NCBI RefSeq assembly: GCF_036010485.1
Contig: NZ_CP108568.1
Span: 5,790,501 to 5,854,500 of the forward strand
Reading direction: 5' to 3'
Origin: Streptomyces sp. NBC_01198
GTDB lineage: Bacteria > Actinomycetota > Actinomycetes > Streptomycetales > Streptomycetaceae
DNA length: 64,000 nucleotides
In this document: positions 15,651 through 24,449 of the stretch, piece after piece
Layout of the letters: each line of letters starts with the position of its first letter
Numbering within the stretch: the first letter of the stretch is position 1
The notes under the pieces: model-generated
Databases searched by the model: none
Seen by the model: only the letters and a program-made list of their open reading frames with translations
What the model was told of the DNA's origin: nothing
Position numbers and translations under genes: made by a program

Positions 15651-16669
15651 GGGACTCAGCGGTGGAGACACCTTCCGAGCAGGACAAGCCCGCCACGGAC
15701 CAGTCCGCGGACCGCGATCCGCAGAAGCCCGGCACGGAGCGCGGCACCGACCGCGAGACCGGCAAGGCGGCGGCCACGACGGCCGCGACGGACCGCGACG
15801 CGGACCGTGAGGCGGCCAAGACCGCCACCGGCACGACGAGTTACGGCACCGACCGTGACCCGGCCAAGTCCACGGCCAAGTCCGCGACCGAGTCCGCTAC
15901 GAACCGGGAGCCGGGCAAGCCCGCCACCACCACGGCGAGCAGCGGCACCGACCGCGAGACCGGCAGGACGGCGACCGGCACGGGCAGCAGCACCGACCGT
16001 GACCTGGGCAAGCCGGCCACGTCGACGAGCAGCAGCAGCGCCGACCGCGACCTGGACGGGTCCACCGGCACCACCACCAGCGGCGGCACCGACCGCGACC
16101 TGGACACGTCGTCCGCCGGCAAGGACTACGGCACCGACCGCGACCTGAGCGGCACGTCCGCCACCGAGCGGGCCACCGGCCGTGACCTGAGCGGCACGTC
16201 AGCCGCCACCACGACCTCCGGCACCGGCCGCGACCTGGCCGGCACGTCCGGCAAGGACCACTCCAAGGACCACGGCAAGGATCACGCCAAGGACCACGGC
16301 ACCGACCGTGACGCGGGCAAGTCCGCTGCCGGCCACACCACCGCGACCACCGGTACCGCTGCCGGTACCACCACGGGTACCGCCGCCGGTACCAGCGCCG
16401 CCGCCACGGAGACGGCTCCCGGCGCCGACGTGCCCGGCCGGCTCGGGCGCCGGATGGAGCACGCGATAGGCGGCTTCGTCGACGACCCGCGGCGCGCGGT
16501 GCGGGAGGCCGACGACGTGCTGGAGGAAGCGATCAAGCACCTGTCGAAGGTCGTCGAGAGCCGCAGGACCGCACTGCGTGCGGGGTACAAGGAGGGCGCC
16601 GACACCGAGGAACTGCGCGTCGCCCTCACCCGTTACCGCGACCTGACCGATCAGCTCCTCGCGCTCTGA
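15647..16669 (+). CDS. Repetitive TDRD-rich protein with C-terminal helical domain
   Basis: The GTG at 15647 overlaps the previous stop (GTGA), so translation is probably coupled. The 340-residue product has about 260 residues of low complexity built on recurring TDRD/TDRE units separated by Thr/Ser/Gly/Ala/Lys spacers (GTDRDLSGTSAT and the like). Then come His-Lys-Asp repeats (KDHSKDHGKDHAKDHG) and Thr/Gly repeats. The final 85 residues are an ordered helical domain, FVDDPRRAVREADDVLEEAIKHL and onward. This domain parallels the partner gene. There is no signal peptide. The repeat region is highly hydrophilic and likely disordered. Function is unknown. Confidence 0.8.
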   Translation: MRDSAVETPSEQDKPATDQSADRDPQKPGTERGTDRETGKAAATTAATDRDADREAAKTATGTTSYGTDRDPAKSTAKSATESATNREPGKPATTTASSGTDRETGRTATGTGSSTDRDLGKPATSTSSSSADRDLDGSTGTTTSGGTDRDLDTSSAGKDYGTDRDLSGTSATERATGRDLSGTSAATTTSGTGRDLAGTSGKDHSKDHGKDHAKDHGTDRDAGKSAAGHTTATTGTAAGTTTGTAAGTSAAATETAPGADVPGRLGRRMEHAIGGFVDDPRRAVREADDVLEEAIKHLSKVVESRRTALRAGYKEGADTEELRVALTRYRDLTDQLLAL

Positions 16670-16690
16670 GCCGCAGTGGTTGCCCCCGGA

Positions 16691-16718
16691 GCCGCCGCCC
16701 GTGCTAGACGGCGGCGGC
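16691..16718. terminator. Hairpin between convergent genes, overlapping the DUF397 stop
   Basis: Arms 16691-16699 (GCCGCCGCC) and 16710-16718 (GGCGGCGGC) form a 9-bp stem. It includes the last codons of the DUF397 gene and could terminate both convergent transcripts. Confidence 0.5.
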
Positions 16719-16898
16719 CCCGTGTTTGATCGACTGCAGGAAGCACGCCAGGGCCGACGGTGTGGTGGAGAGCACGACGCCCGGTTCGTCGCTCTCCCGG
16801 ATCAGCACCGCGCCCCCGGCCGTGACGGCCAGCTCCACACAGTCCCCCTGCTCCTGCGAGAACGTGGATTTCTGCCAGATCAGCGTGGGCGCGGTCAT
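16704..16898 (-). CDS. DUF397-domain protein
   Basis: The 64-residue protein starts at the ATG at 16898. It carries the DUF397 signature: LIWQKSTFSQEQGDCVELAV, then VLIRESDEPGVVLSTTPSALACFLQSIK. It lies 17 bp downstream of an XRE/DUF5753 regulator, the pairing seen many times in each Streptomyces genome. Such small proteins are thought to work with, or counteract, their cognate regulator (for example BldB-like or WhiJ-type modules), but this pair is uncharacterised. It is missed by ORF callers that use a 200-nt cutoff. Confidence 0.92.
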   Translation of the reverse strand: MTAPTLIWQKSTFSQEQGDCVELAVTAGGAVLIRESDEPGVVLSTTPSALACFLQSIKHGAAAV

Positions 16899-16915
16899 CG
16901 GCTGGCCTTCCGGTC

Positions 16916-17770
16916 TCAGAGGTCCCGGGAGGCGCTGAGGATGAAGTCCCGCGACTGGGACTCGTCCAGCGCGACCGCGGCGAGGGTGTCGTACAGCGTG
17001 CGGTAGTTGGCCAGCTGCGGGGCCGCGTGCAGAAAGGTGACGCCGTGCGCGGAGTCGATCTGCACGGTGTCCAGCGCGCGGACCGCGCCGCAGGTGTACA
17101 GCATCGCGTGGCCGGAACCGATGTGGCCGTCCGCCGCGAACGGGATGACCCGGACGCTTATGTGCGGCAGGTGGCTCAGCTCCTGCAGGTGTTCCAGCTG
17201 GGCGCGGGCGACCTTGCCGCCGCCGAACCGCATCCGCAGCGCCGCCTCGTGGATCAGCGCCTCGTACGGCGGGGCCGACTCGCGGTAGAGCACCCCGGAG
17301 CGCTCCATCCGCTGGGCGACCCTGGCCTCCAACTCGCCCTGCGGCAGCGGCGGGATGGCGTACCCGAAGACCGTGCGGGTGTAGTCCTCGGTCTGGAAGA
17401 CCCCCGGGATGTGGGTGATCTGGATGGTGCGCAGCGCGGTGGCGTGGAATTCCAGCTCGGCGATGTCCAGCAGGGCGGCAGGCACCACTCCCCGGTAGGT
17501 CTCCCACCAGCCCTTGCGGCCGAGGCCGTTGGCCATCACGACCAGGGCGTCGATGAGTTCGGTGTCGCCGCATTCGTAGAACGACGCGAGGCGCCGCAGC
17601 CGCTCCTCGCTGACCCCGAGCCGCCCCGCCTCGATGTGACTGACCTTGGCCGGGTCGGTGCCGAGCAGACGGGCGGTGTCGCGAGCCGTGATGCCGGCTG
17701 CCTCGCGCATCTTCCGTAGCTCCGCACCAAGGCGCTCCTGACGGGCGGTTGCGGTGCTTCTGAGCGGCAT
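16916..17770 (-). CDS. XRE helix-turn-helix regulator with DUF5753 domain
   Basis: The ATG at 17770 with AAGGGA upstream gives 284 residues. Residues 10-70 form a Cro/C1-type helix-turn-helix (RKMREAAGITARDTARLLGTDPAKVSHIEAGR). The remainder is DUF5753, with GWWETYRGVVPAALLDIAELEFHATALRTIQITHIPG and TEDYTRTVFG near its start and VRVIPFAADGHIGSGHAMLYT in the centre. With the DUF397 gene just downstream it forms the WhiJ-like pair common in Streptomyces, a group linked to development and antibiotic production. It faces away from the lanthipeptide cluster, with about 380 bp in between. Confidence 0.92.
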   Translation of the reverse strand: MPLRSTATARQERLGAELRKMREAAGITARDTARLLGTDPAKVSHIEAGRLGVSEERLRRLASFYECGDTELIDALVVMANGLGRKGWWETYRGVVPAALLDIAELEFHATALRTIQITHIPGVFQTEDYTRTVFGYAIPPLPQGELEARVAQRMERSGVLYRESAPPYEALIHEAALRMRFGGGKVARAQLEHLQELSHLPHISVRVIPFAADGHIGSGHAMLYTCGAVRALDTVQIDSAHGVTFLHAAPQLANYRTLYDTLAAVALDESQSRDFILSASRDL

Positions 17771-18148
17771 GGTGTCCCTTCTTGATGCTGGTTCGAGTGT
17801 GCCGTTCCGCTCACCCCCGGGTCCAGATCGTTTCTGGAAATTTCGGCGACAAGGTTGCAGAGGGGCACTATTGCCCCATAAGGTTCGGCGGGGCAGGCGT
17901 ACATGAACAGTCAACTCCCTTATCGTGCACGGCCGTTGACAGGGGTACGCGGTTGTGGCGACGCCCGGAGCCTATGCGCGGATCGCCCCAAGTCCCGCCC
18001 GCCGGCCGCCGGCGACCCTCCGGAGGTGGCGCATTCAGCGCGCCCGCCGGAACCGTGCGTTCTGCACGGTCATGAGGTGACAACGGATACTTCACCATTC
18101 ACGCGCTGATATGAAAATCTTTGTCCGTCACCGCCACTGGGGGGATCG

Positions 18149-20809
18149 ATGGACAATCGGTACGAGATATTCTGTCTTGCCGACCGGTACTTCTACGAGA
18201 GTCTTGACCGGCTGCCCTTCGTCGCGGGCAACGATTCCGGTTCGCCCGCCGCGAAACCCGCCGCGTCGCCCGCCGAGACACCCGCCGCCACCTCCTCCGC
18301 ACCGCTGGTCGAGGCATTCGAGACCGCACAGCGCGAGGTTCCGGCCGGCTGGCGTTCGGTGCGGACCGGTGACTGGCTGCACCTCGACCCGACATCGGGT
18401 GTCGGGCGGGACGACCGCCCGCTGCAAGGCTGGAAGGTCCACGTCTCCGCCACCCTCGGCAACGCCGACAAGGTGGCCGCGAGGGTCTGGGACCACTGCG
18501 TGCAGCGCGGAATCCCGTTCAAATTCGTGCCCAGCCCGCAGTTGCTCCACCTGCGGAACTCGAAATACGCCGGCCGCGACACCAGCGGGAAATTCGTCAC
18601 CATCTACCCGTTCGACGAGGCGCAGTTGCACGCCGTACTCGAAGAACTCGGCGAATTGCTGGACGGCGAGCCCGGCCCCTACATCCTCACCGATCTGCGC
18701 TGGGGGGAAGGACCGCTCTACGTCCGCTACGGCGCTTTCGTGAAGCGCTTCTGCGTGGGCGAGCGCGGCAGCCTGGTCTCCGCCATCGAGGACGCGGCCG
18801 GCCGGCTCGTACCCGACAGCAGGGCGCCCGCCTTCCACGTCCCCGACTGGGTGACGCTGCCGGAATTCCTCGGTCCGCACTTGCACGCACGCAACAGCAC
18901 CACCGTCGGCGACCTGCCCTACCGGATCGAGTCGGCGCTGCACTTCTCCAACGGCGGCGGCGTCTACCTCGGCACCGACACCCGCAACGGCGAGAAGGTC
19001 GTGCTCAAGGAAGGCCGCCCGCACGCCGGGCTCGCCTCCGACGGCGCCGACGCCGTCACCCGGCTCGAACGCGAACGGGACGCGCTGCTGCGGCTGTCGG
19101 GACTCGGTGTCGCTCCCGAGGTACGCGACTGGTTCGTGCTCGGCGACCACCGCTTCCTGGTGATGGAGTTCCTCGAAGGCAAGCCGCTCAACAGCCAGTT
19201 CAGCCACCGGCATCCGCTGCTCACGCCCGACCCCGACCCGGTCGCGGTCGCCGACTACACCCGGTGGGCGCTGCGTATCCACGCCGGCGTCGAGGAGGCG
19301 GTCGCCGCCGTCCACTCCCGCGGCGTGGTCTTCAACGACCTGCACATGTACAACATCATGGTCAGCCCGGACGGGGAGTCGGTGCGCCTGCTGGACTTCG
19401 AGGCCGCCGCCGCCGACACCGAGAACCTGCGCCAGTCCGTCGCCCACCCCGGCTTCATGGCGCCGCGCGACCGCCGCGGCACCTCCGTCGACCGCTACGC
19501 CCTGGCCTGCCTGCGCCTCGCGCTCTTCCTCCCGGTCACCACGCTGCTCGCGGTGGACCGCACCAAGGCCGCGCATCTGGCCGACGTGATCGGCAGCCAG
19601 TTCCCGGTGCCGCGTGCCTTCCTGGACGAGGCGGTCGCCGAGATCACCCGCGGGATGCCGCCGGGGGCACCCCGCGGGCCCCGCTACCTGCCGGCCGAGA
19701 CCACCGACTGGCCCGCCCCCCGCGACAGCATGGCCGAGGCGATCCTCGCCTCCGCCACACCCGGCCGCGACGACCGGCTCTTCCCCGGGGACATCGTGCA
19801 GTTCTCCGACGGCGGCGGCCTCGGCATCGCCCACGGCGCCGCCGGTGTCCTGCTCGCCCTGCGCGAGACCGGCCTGCCCCGCTACGACGAGGGCGAGCGC
19901 TGGCTGCTCGACCACACCGCGCCGCCGCCCGCCGGCACCCCCCTCGGCCTCTACGACGGCATCGCCGGTATCGCCTACGCGCTCGACCGGCTCGGCCACA
20001 CCGAACGCGCCCTGGAACTGACCCGCACCCTGCTGGCCGAGAAGTGGCAGCAGTCCGGCTCCGACCTGTCCGGCGGCATCGCCGGCATCGGCCTGGTCCT
20101 CGACCACCTCGCCCGCAGCACCGGCGAGACGGACCTGCAGGAACGGGCGCTGGAAGCGGCCGGCATCCTGGCCGCCCGGCTCGCCGCCACCGGCACCTCC
20201 CGCGCCGGGCTGATGCGCGGCGCGACCGGCGCCGCCCTGCTGTTCGTACGGCTCTACGAGAACATCGGCGCGCCCGCGCTGCTCGGCCACGCCGCCCGCG
20301 CCCTGCAACTCGACCTCGACCGCTGCGTGCACACCGCAGCGGGCGGGCTGGACGTGGACGAGGGCTGGCGGACCATGCCCTACCTCGGCGACGGCAGCGC
20401 GGGCATCGGGATGGTCCTCGACGACTTCCTGCCGCTCGCCCGCCGCGCCGGCGATCTGGACCCCGCCACCGCGGAGCGCTTCGAGCAGGCCCGCACCGAC
20501 ATCGTCAGCGCGGCGACTCTGCGGCTCTACGCCCAGCCCGGGCTGTTCGCCGGCCGGGCCGGCATGATCCTGCACCTGGCCCGCACCACCACGCCCGCGG
20601 TGCCCGACGGCGCCCTCGCCGAGCAGATCGACGCCCTCGGCTGGTACGGCATGCCGTACGGCGGCGGACTCGCCTTCCCGGGCAACCAGATGATGCGGCT
20701 GTCCATGGACCTCGGCACCGGCACCGCCGGCTGCCTGCTCGCCCTGGGCTCCGCCCGCGGCTCCGCCGCCGGGCTGCCCTTCCTGCCGCCGCTCACCGGC
20801 GGCTCCTGA
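18149..20809 (+). CDS. ramC: Class III lanthionine synthetase (RamC/AmfT-like LanKC)
   Basis: The ATG at 18149 (GGGGGGA upstream) gives 886 residues with the three LanKC modules. Residues 1-230 are the lyase module. Residues 255-520 are the Ser/Thr kinase, with glycine loop GGGVYLGTD, Lys287, catalytic FNDLHMYN (Asp397, Asn402) and DFE at 416-418. Residues 550-886 are the LanC-like cyclase, with GIAGIAYAL, LSGGIAGIGLVLDHL and GATGAALLF. The usual zinc ligands of class I, II and IV cyclases are not evident, as expected for class III. It should phosphorylate and eliminate Ser in the precursor at 20878 and form lanthionine/labionin rings. The gene order synthetase-precursor-two exporters-regulator matches ram/amf clusters. 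Confidence 0.95.
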   Translation: MDNRYEIFCLADRYFYESLDRLPFVAGNDSGSPAAKPAASPAETPAATSSAPLVEAFETAQREVPAGWRSVRTGDWLHLDPTSGVGRDDRPLQGWKVHVSATLGNADKVAARVWDHCVQRGIPFKFVPSPQLLHLRNSKYAGRDTSGKFVTIYPFDEAQLHAVLEELGELLDGEPGPYILTDLRWGEGPLYVRYGAFVKRFCVGERGSLVSAIEDAAGRLVPDSRAPAFHVPDWVTLPEFLGPHLHARNSTTVGDLPYRIESALHFSNGGGVYLGTDTRNGEKVVLKEGRPHAGLASDGADAVTRLERERDALLRLSGLGVAPEVRDWFVLGDHRFLVMEFLEGKPLNSQFSHRHPLLTPDPDPVAVADYTRWALRIHAGVEEAVAAVHSRGVVFNDLHMYNIMVSPDGESVRLLDFEAAAADTENLRQSVAHPGFMAPRDRRGTSVDRYALACLRLALFLPVTTLLAVDRTKAAHLADVIGSQFPVPRAFLDEAVAEITRGMPPGAPRGPRYLPAETTDWPAPRDSMAEAILASATPGRDDRLFPGDIVQFSDGGGLGIAHGAAGVLLALRETGLPRYDEGERWLLDHTAPPPAGTPLGLYDGIAGIAYALDRLGHTERALELTRTLLAEKWQQSGSDLSGGIAGIGLVLDHLARSTGETDLQERALEAAGILAARLAATGTSRAGLMRGATGAALLFVRLYENIGAPALLGHAARALQLDLDRCVHTAAGGLDVDEGWRTMPYLGDGSAGIGMVLDDFLPLARRAGDLDPATAERFEQARTDIVSAATLRLYAQPGLFAGRAGMILHLARTTTPAVPDGALAEQIDALGWYGMPYGGGLAFPGNQMMRLSMDLGTGTAGCLLALGSARGSAAGLPFLPPLTGGS

Positions 20810-20877
20810 TCCGGGTCCGGCCGCCCTGGCCGGAACCGTGCACCACCTGGTGATTCTCCCATCGAAAGGAACCTGTC

Positions 20878-21000
20878 ATGGCACTTCTCGACCTGCAGAA
20901 CCTGGAAGCCGTCAAGGACGAGACGACCGCTCCCGCCTCGGCCAGCGCGCTGAGCCTGATCGGCTGCATCAGCTCGGTGAGCTTCCTGATCTGCCTGTAA
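20878..21000 (+). CDS. ramS: SapB/AmfS-like class III lanthipeptide precursor
   Basis: This 40-codon gene is shorter than usual ORF cutoffs. The ATG at 20878 has AAAGGA seven bases upstream and lies 68 bp after the synthetase stop. The leader begins MALLDLQNLE and contains the LLDLQ box that class III synthetases recognise. The core ends SALSLIGCISSVSFLICL and holds two S-xx-S-xxx-C motifs (Ser23/Ser26/Cys30 and Ser32/Ser35/Cys39), the labionin or lanthionine pattern of SapB and AmfS. Compared with SapB, one residue instead of two separates the rings. The core is almost wholly hydrophobic and uncharged. The product should be a morphogenetic surfactant-like peptide exported by the next two proteins. 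Confidence 0.93.
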   Translation: MALLDLQNLEAVKDETTAPASASALSLIGCISSVSFLICL

Positions 21001-21006
21001 CACCCC

Positions 21007-21042
21007 GCCCCGGGCGGCCCGGCCTGCCGGGCCGCCCGGGGC
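21007..21042 (+). terminator. Strong hairpin between precursor and exporter genes
   Basis: This is a perfect 16-bp inverted repeat (21007-21022 and 21027-21042) with a 4-nt loop, followed by TTCTTCGT. It starts 7 bp after the precursor stop. It should let most transcripts end after the precursor, giving more precursor mRNA than exporter mRNA. Confidence 0.85.
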
Positions 21043-21091
21043 TTCTTCGTCTCCCGCAGCACCCCGACGCCGGAAAGGATGAGGAGCGGAC

Positions 21092-22768
21092 ATGGCGGTC
21101 GTCGCCGACACCACGCGGCAGGACGCCGGAAGGGTCCTGGGAGTCACCGGACTCGGGCTGGCCTCCGCCGCGCTCGCGCTGGCGCTGCCGTTCGCCCTCG
21201 GCCACGCCCTCGACCAGCTGCTGCGCGGCGCGGACGCCGCGCGCTGGGTGGCGCTGTGCGCGCTGGTGGTCGCCGCGCAGACCGCGACCGCGGCCGGCGA
21301 GGACCTGCTCGCCGGACTCACCACCGCCCGCGCCACCGCCCGGATCCGCCGCAGGACCGTGGGCCACATGCTGGCCGCCGGACCGCGGGCGGCCGGGAAG
21401 GGGGCCGGCGACCTGGTCACCCGCACCGTCGGCAACGCCGCGGACGCCGCCGCGACCCCTGCGGCGGCCGCGGCGCTCCCCGCGGCGCTGGCGGCACCGG
21501 TCGGCGGCATCGTCGCGCTCGGCCTGACCGACCTGTGGCTGGCCGTCGCCTTCCTGGCCGGGGCACCGCTGCTGACGCTGCTGGTGCAGCGCTTCGCCCG
21601 GGCCTCCTCGGACTGCATCATCGAGTACCAGAACGTGCAGGGCCGGATCGCCACCCTGCTGATGGAGGCGCTGGGCGGGGCACGGACCATCGCCGCCGCG
21701 GGCACCGAGGAGCAGGAGAACACCCGGGTGCTGCGGCCGCTGCCCGAACTCGGCACTCAGGGGCGGCGGATGTGGCAGGTCCAGGGCCGCGCGACGGCCC
21801 AGGCCGCGGTGCTGGTCCCGCTGCTGCAGATCACCGTGCTCGCCGTCGGCGGGGTCAGGCTGACCGCGGGCGCGCTGAGCCTCGGCGATCTGCTCGCGGC
21901 CAGCCGCTACGTACTGCTGGCCACCGGGATCGGCGTAGTGGTGGGCCAGTTGGGCGCCGTCGTCAAGGGCAGGGCCGCAGCCACCCGGGTCGACGAGGTA
22001 CTGGCGGTACCCGTACCGGCCCACGGCGGCCGGCAGTTGCCGCGGCACGGGCCCGGCACCCTGGAGTTGCGCGCGGTCACCGCGGTGCGCGGCGCCGAGA
22101 CCGTACTGAGCCGCCTCGATCTGACGGTGCCCGGCGGGTGCTGCGTCGCGGTCGTCGGACGCTCCGGCGCCGGCAAGTCCGTACTGGCCGCGCTGGCGGG
22201 CCGGCTGGCCGACCCCGACCGTGGGACCGTGCTGCTCGACGGCTGCCCGCTGCCCGAACTGTCGGAGACCGAGCTGCGGGACGCGGTCGGCTACGCCTTC
22301 GAACGCCCGGTGCTGCTCGGCGACACCATCGGCGACGCCATCGCCTTCGGGCCCCGCCCGCTGCCGCCGGACCTCGTCACCGCGGGGGCCAGAGCCGCCG
22401 AGGCCGACGGCTTCGTCAGGCTGCTGCCCGACGGCTACGCCACCCCCCGCAACCGCGCCCCCTTCTCCGGCGGCGAGGTCCAACGCCTCGGGCTGGCACG
22501 CGCCTTCGCCCACCCGGGGCGGCTGCTGGTGCTCGACGACGCGACCTCCAGCCTGGACACGGTCACCGAGGTCCGCGTCGCCCGCGCCCTCTTCCACGAC
22601 CACGCCCACCGCACCCGGCTGCTCACCACCCACCGCGCCGCCACCGCCGCCCGCGCCGACCTGGTCGCCTGGCTGGACGCCGGGCGGATCCGCGCGCTGG
22701 CACCGCACGGCGACCTGTGGGCCGACTCGGAATACCGCGCACTGTTCGGGGACGGCGCCGATGACTGA
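21092..22768 (+). CDS. ramA: ABC half-exporter of the lanthipeptide cluster (RamA-like)
   Basis: The 558-residue protein has an N-terminal membrane domain of about six helices and a C-terminal nucleotide-binding domain. Walker A is GRSGAGKSV and the signature is FSGGEVQRLGLARAF. Walker B is LLVLDDATSSLD and the H-loop is TTHRAA. The catalytic Glu after Walker B is Asp here (LDDATS), so this site is probably weak, as in heterodimeric exporters where one half is degenerate. The stop overlaps the next start by 8 bp, indicating translational coupling. Together the two halves should export the modified lanthipeptide. Confidence 0.92.
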   Translation: MAVVADTTRQDAGRVLGVTGLGLASAALALALPFALGHALDQLLRGADAARWVALCALVVAAQTATAAGEDLLAGLTTARATARIRRRTVGHMLAAGPRAAGKGAGDLVTRTVGNAADAAATPAAAAALPAALAAPVGGIVALGLTDLWLAVAFLAGAPLLTLLVQRFARASSDCIIEYQNVQGRIATLLMEALGGARTIAAAGTEEQENTRVLRPLPELGTQGRRMWQVQGRATAQAAVLVPLLQITVLAVGGVRLTAGALSLGDLLAASRYVLLATGIGVVVGQLGAVVKGRAAATRVDEVLAVPVPAHGGRQLPRHGPGTLELRAVTAVRGAETVLSRLDLTVPGGCCVAVVGRSGAGKSVLAALAGRLADPDRGTVLLDGCPLPELSETELRDAVGYAFERPVLLGDTIGDAIAFGPRPLPPDLVTAGARAAEADGFVRLLPDGYATPRNRAPFSGGEVQRLGLARAFAHPGRLLVLDDATSSLDTVTEVRVARALFHDHAHRTRLLTTHRAATAARADLVAWLDAGRIRALAPHGDLWADSEYRALFGDGADD

Positions 22769-24437
22769 GATCAGGATCAGGGACTGCGTCCGCGGCCGCG
22801 CGGCCGTCGTCGCGGTGCTGCTCGGCTGGTCGGTGCTTGAGGCCGGCCAGACCTTCCTGTTCGGCTTCGCCCTGGCCCGCGCGATGGACCACGGCTTCCT
22901 GCGCGGGCACCAGGACACCGGCCTGTGGTGGCTCGCGCTGGCGGCGGCCGCCGTACCGGTCGGGGCGTACGGCACCGCACGGGTCTTCGGCGCGGTCGCC
23001 GCCCTGGTCGAGCCGCTGCGCGACCGGCTGGTCCGCCAGGTGGTCCGGCGCGGCCTGCGCGAGGCGGTCCGCGGCAGCGGGCAGCCGGCCGACTCGGCCG
23101 TGGTGTCCCGGCTCACCCACCAGGTGGAGATCGCCAGGGACTCCCTCGGCGGCATCATGATGGTGCTGCGGTCCTTCGTCTTCATCGCCGCGGGCGCCGT
23201 GGCCGGCATGATCGCGCTGGCACCCGTCCTGCTGCTGGTGGTGCTGCCGCCGCTGGTCCTCGGAATCGCGCTCTTCGCGGTCGCGCTGCGCCCGCTGGCC
23301 AGGCGGCAGCGCCGCTTCCTGGTCGCGGACGAGGCCGTCGCCGAGGAGTGCGGTGCGCTCGCCGGCGGGCTGCGTGACATCACCGCCTGCGGTGCGCGCG
23401 AGCCGATGACCGAACGGGCCGGCAGCCGGGTGGAGTCAGCGCTGCAGGCCGCCCGCGCGCTGGCGCAGTGGGGGGTGCTGCGCACGGCCGCGCTCGCCGT
23501 CGGCGGCCAGCTCCCGCTCGTCCTGCTGCTCGTCGCGGCGCCCTGGCTGCTGTCCACCCACCGGATCACTCCCGGTGCGCTGCTCGGGGCCTTCGCCTAC
23601 CTCACCCAGTCGTTGCAGCCCGCGCTGCAGAACCTGGTGCACACCCTCGGCGTCGCGGGGACCCGGCTCGGCGTCGTGCTCGACCGCGTCACGGGCGGTC
23701 CCGAGCCCGCCGCCCCCGTCCGGTCCCAGGCCGCCGCACCGGCATCCGCGCCGAAGGCGGGGACCGTACTCGACCTGCGGGGCGTCACGTTCGCCTACGG
23801 GCCCGCCGCCGAGCCGGTGCTGCGCGACCTGGACCTGGCCGTCACCGCGGGCGAGCACCTGGCCGTGGTCGGGCCGAGCGGCACGGGGAAGTCCACGCTG
23901 GCCGGGCTGATGGCCGGCCTGCTGCTGCCCGGCGAGGGCGAGGTGCGGCGCGCGGGCCCGGTCGCCCTGGTGCCGCAGGAGGCCTACATCTTCCGCGGCA
24001 CCGTCGCCGAGAACATCGGCTACCTTCGCCTGCACACCACCCCGGCGCTGGTCACGGCCGCGGCCGCGGCGGTCGGCGCCGCGGAGCTGGTCGACGCGCT
24101 CGGCGGGCCCGACGCGACGGTCGACCCGGCCGCGCTGTCCACCGGGGAGCGGCAGTTGCTCGCCCTGGCCCGTACGTTTCTGGCACCGGCCGGGATCGTC
24201 GTCCTGGACGAGGCCACCTGCCATCTCGACCCGGCGGCCGAGGCGTTCGCCGAACGCGCCTTCGCCGGCCGGCCCGCGACCACGCTGGTGGTCATCGCCC
24301 ACCGGATCAGCTCGGCCCGGCGCGCGGACCGCACCCTGGTCCTGGACGGCGCCGACACCACCTGCGGCCCGCACGCGGACCTGCTCGCGGACTCCCCGCT
24401 CTACCAGGATCTCGCCGCCGCCTGGGCCGCGCCCTGA
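22761..24437 (+). CDS. ramB: ABC half-exporter of the lanthipeptide cluster (RamB-like)
   Basis: The ATG at 22761 lies inside the end of ramA (8-bp overlap). The product is also 558 residues. The membrane domain is followed by a nucleotide-binding domain with Walker A GPSGTGKST, Q-loop LVPQEAYIF, signature LSTGERQLLALAR, Walker B IVVLDEATCHLD with an intact catalytic Glu, and H-loop IAHRISS. The signature is the variant LSTGE rather than LSGGQ. With RamA it forms a heterodimer with one canonical and one weakened ATPase site. A regulator gene lies convergent, 12 bp downstream. Confidence 0.92.
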   Translation: MTEIRIRDCVRGRAAVVAVLLGWSVLEAGQTFLFGFALARAMDHGFLRGHQDTGLWWLALAAAAVPVGAYGTARVFGAVAALVEPLRDRLVRQVVRRGLREAVRGSGQPADSAVVSRLTHQVEIARDSLGGIMMVLRSFVFIAAGAVAGMIALAPVLLLVVLPPLVLGIALFAVALRPLARRQRRFLVADEAVAEECGALAGGLRDITACGAREPMTERAGSRVESALQAARALAQWGVLRTAALAVGGQLPLVLLLVAAPWLLSTHRITPGALLGAFAYLTQSLQPALQNLVHTLGVAGTRLGVVLDRVTGGPEPAAPVRSQAAAPASAPKAGTVLDLRGVTFAYGPAAEPVLRDLDLAVTAGEHLAVVGPSGTGKSTLAGLMAGLLLPGEGEVRRAGPVALVPQEAYIFRGTVAENIGYLRLHTTPALVTAAAAAVGAAELVDALGGPDATVDPAALSTGERQLLALARTFLAPAGIVVLDEATCHLDPAAEAFAERAFAGRPATTLVVIAHRISSARRADRTLVLDGADTTCGPHADLLADSPLYQDLAAAWAAP

Positions 24438-24449
24438 CGCGGCTGGCGG

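Noticed and set aside
18128..20575. 815-residue minus-strand frame opposite the lanthionine synthetase
   Set aside because: GC-skewed antisense shadow; the plus-strand frame holds all LanKC motifs.
21007..21042. Possible CRISPR-like or recombination-site palindrome
   Set aside because: A single hairpin followed by T-rich sequence right after a short gene is better explained as a terminator.
20838..21527. Plus-strand frame covering the precursor region and the start of the exporter
   Set aside because: It is in a different frame from the precursor and contains the terminator; Arg/Pro-rich shadow.
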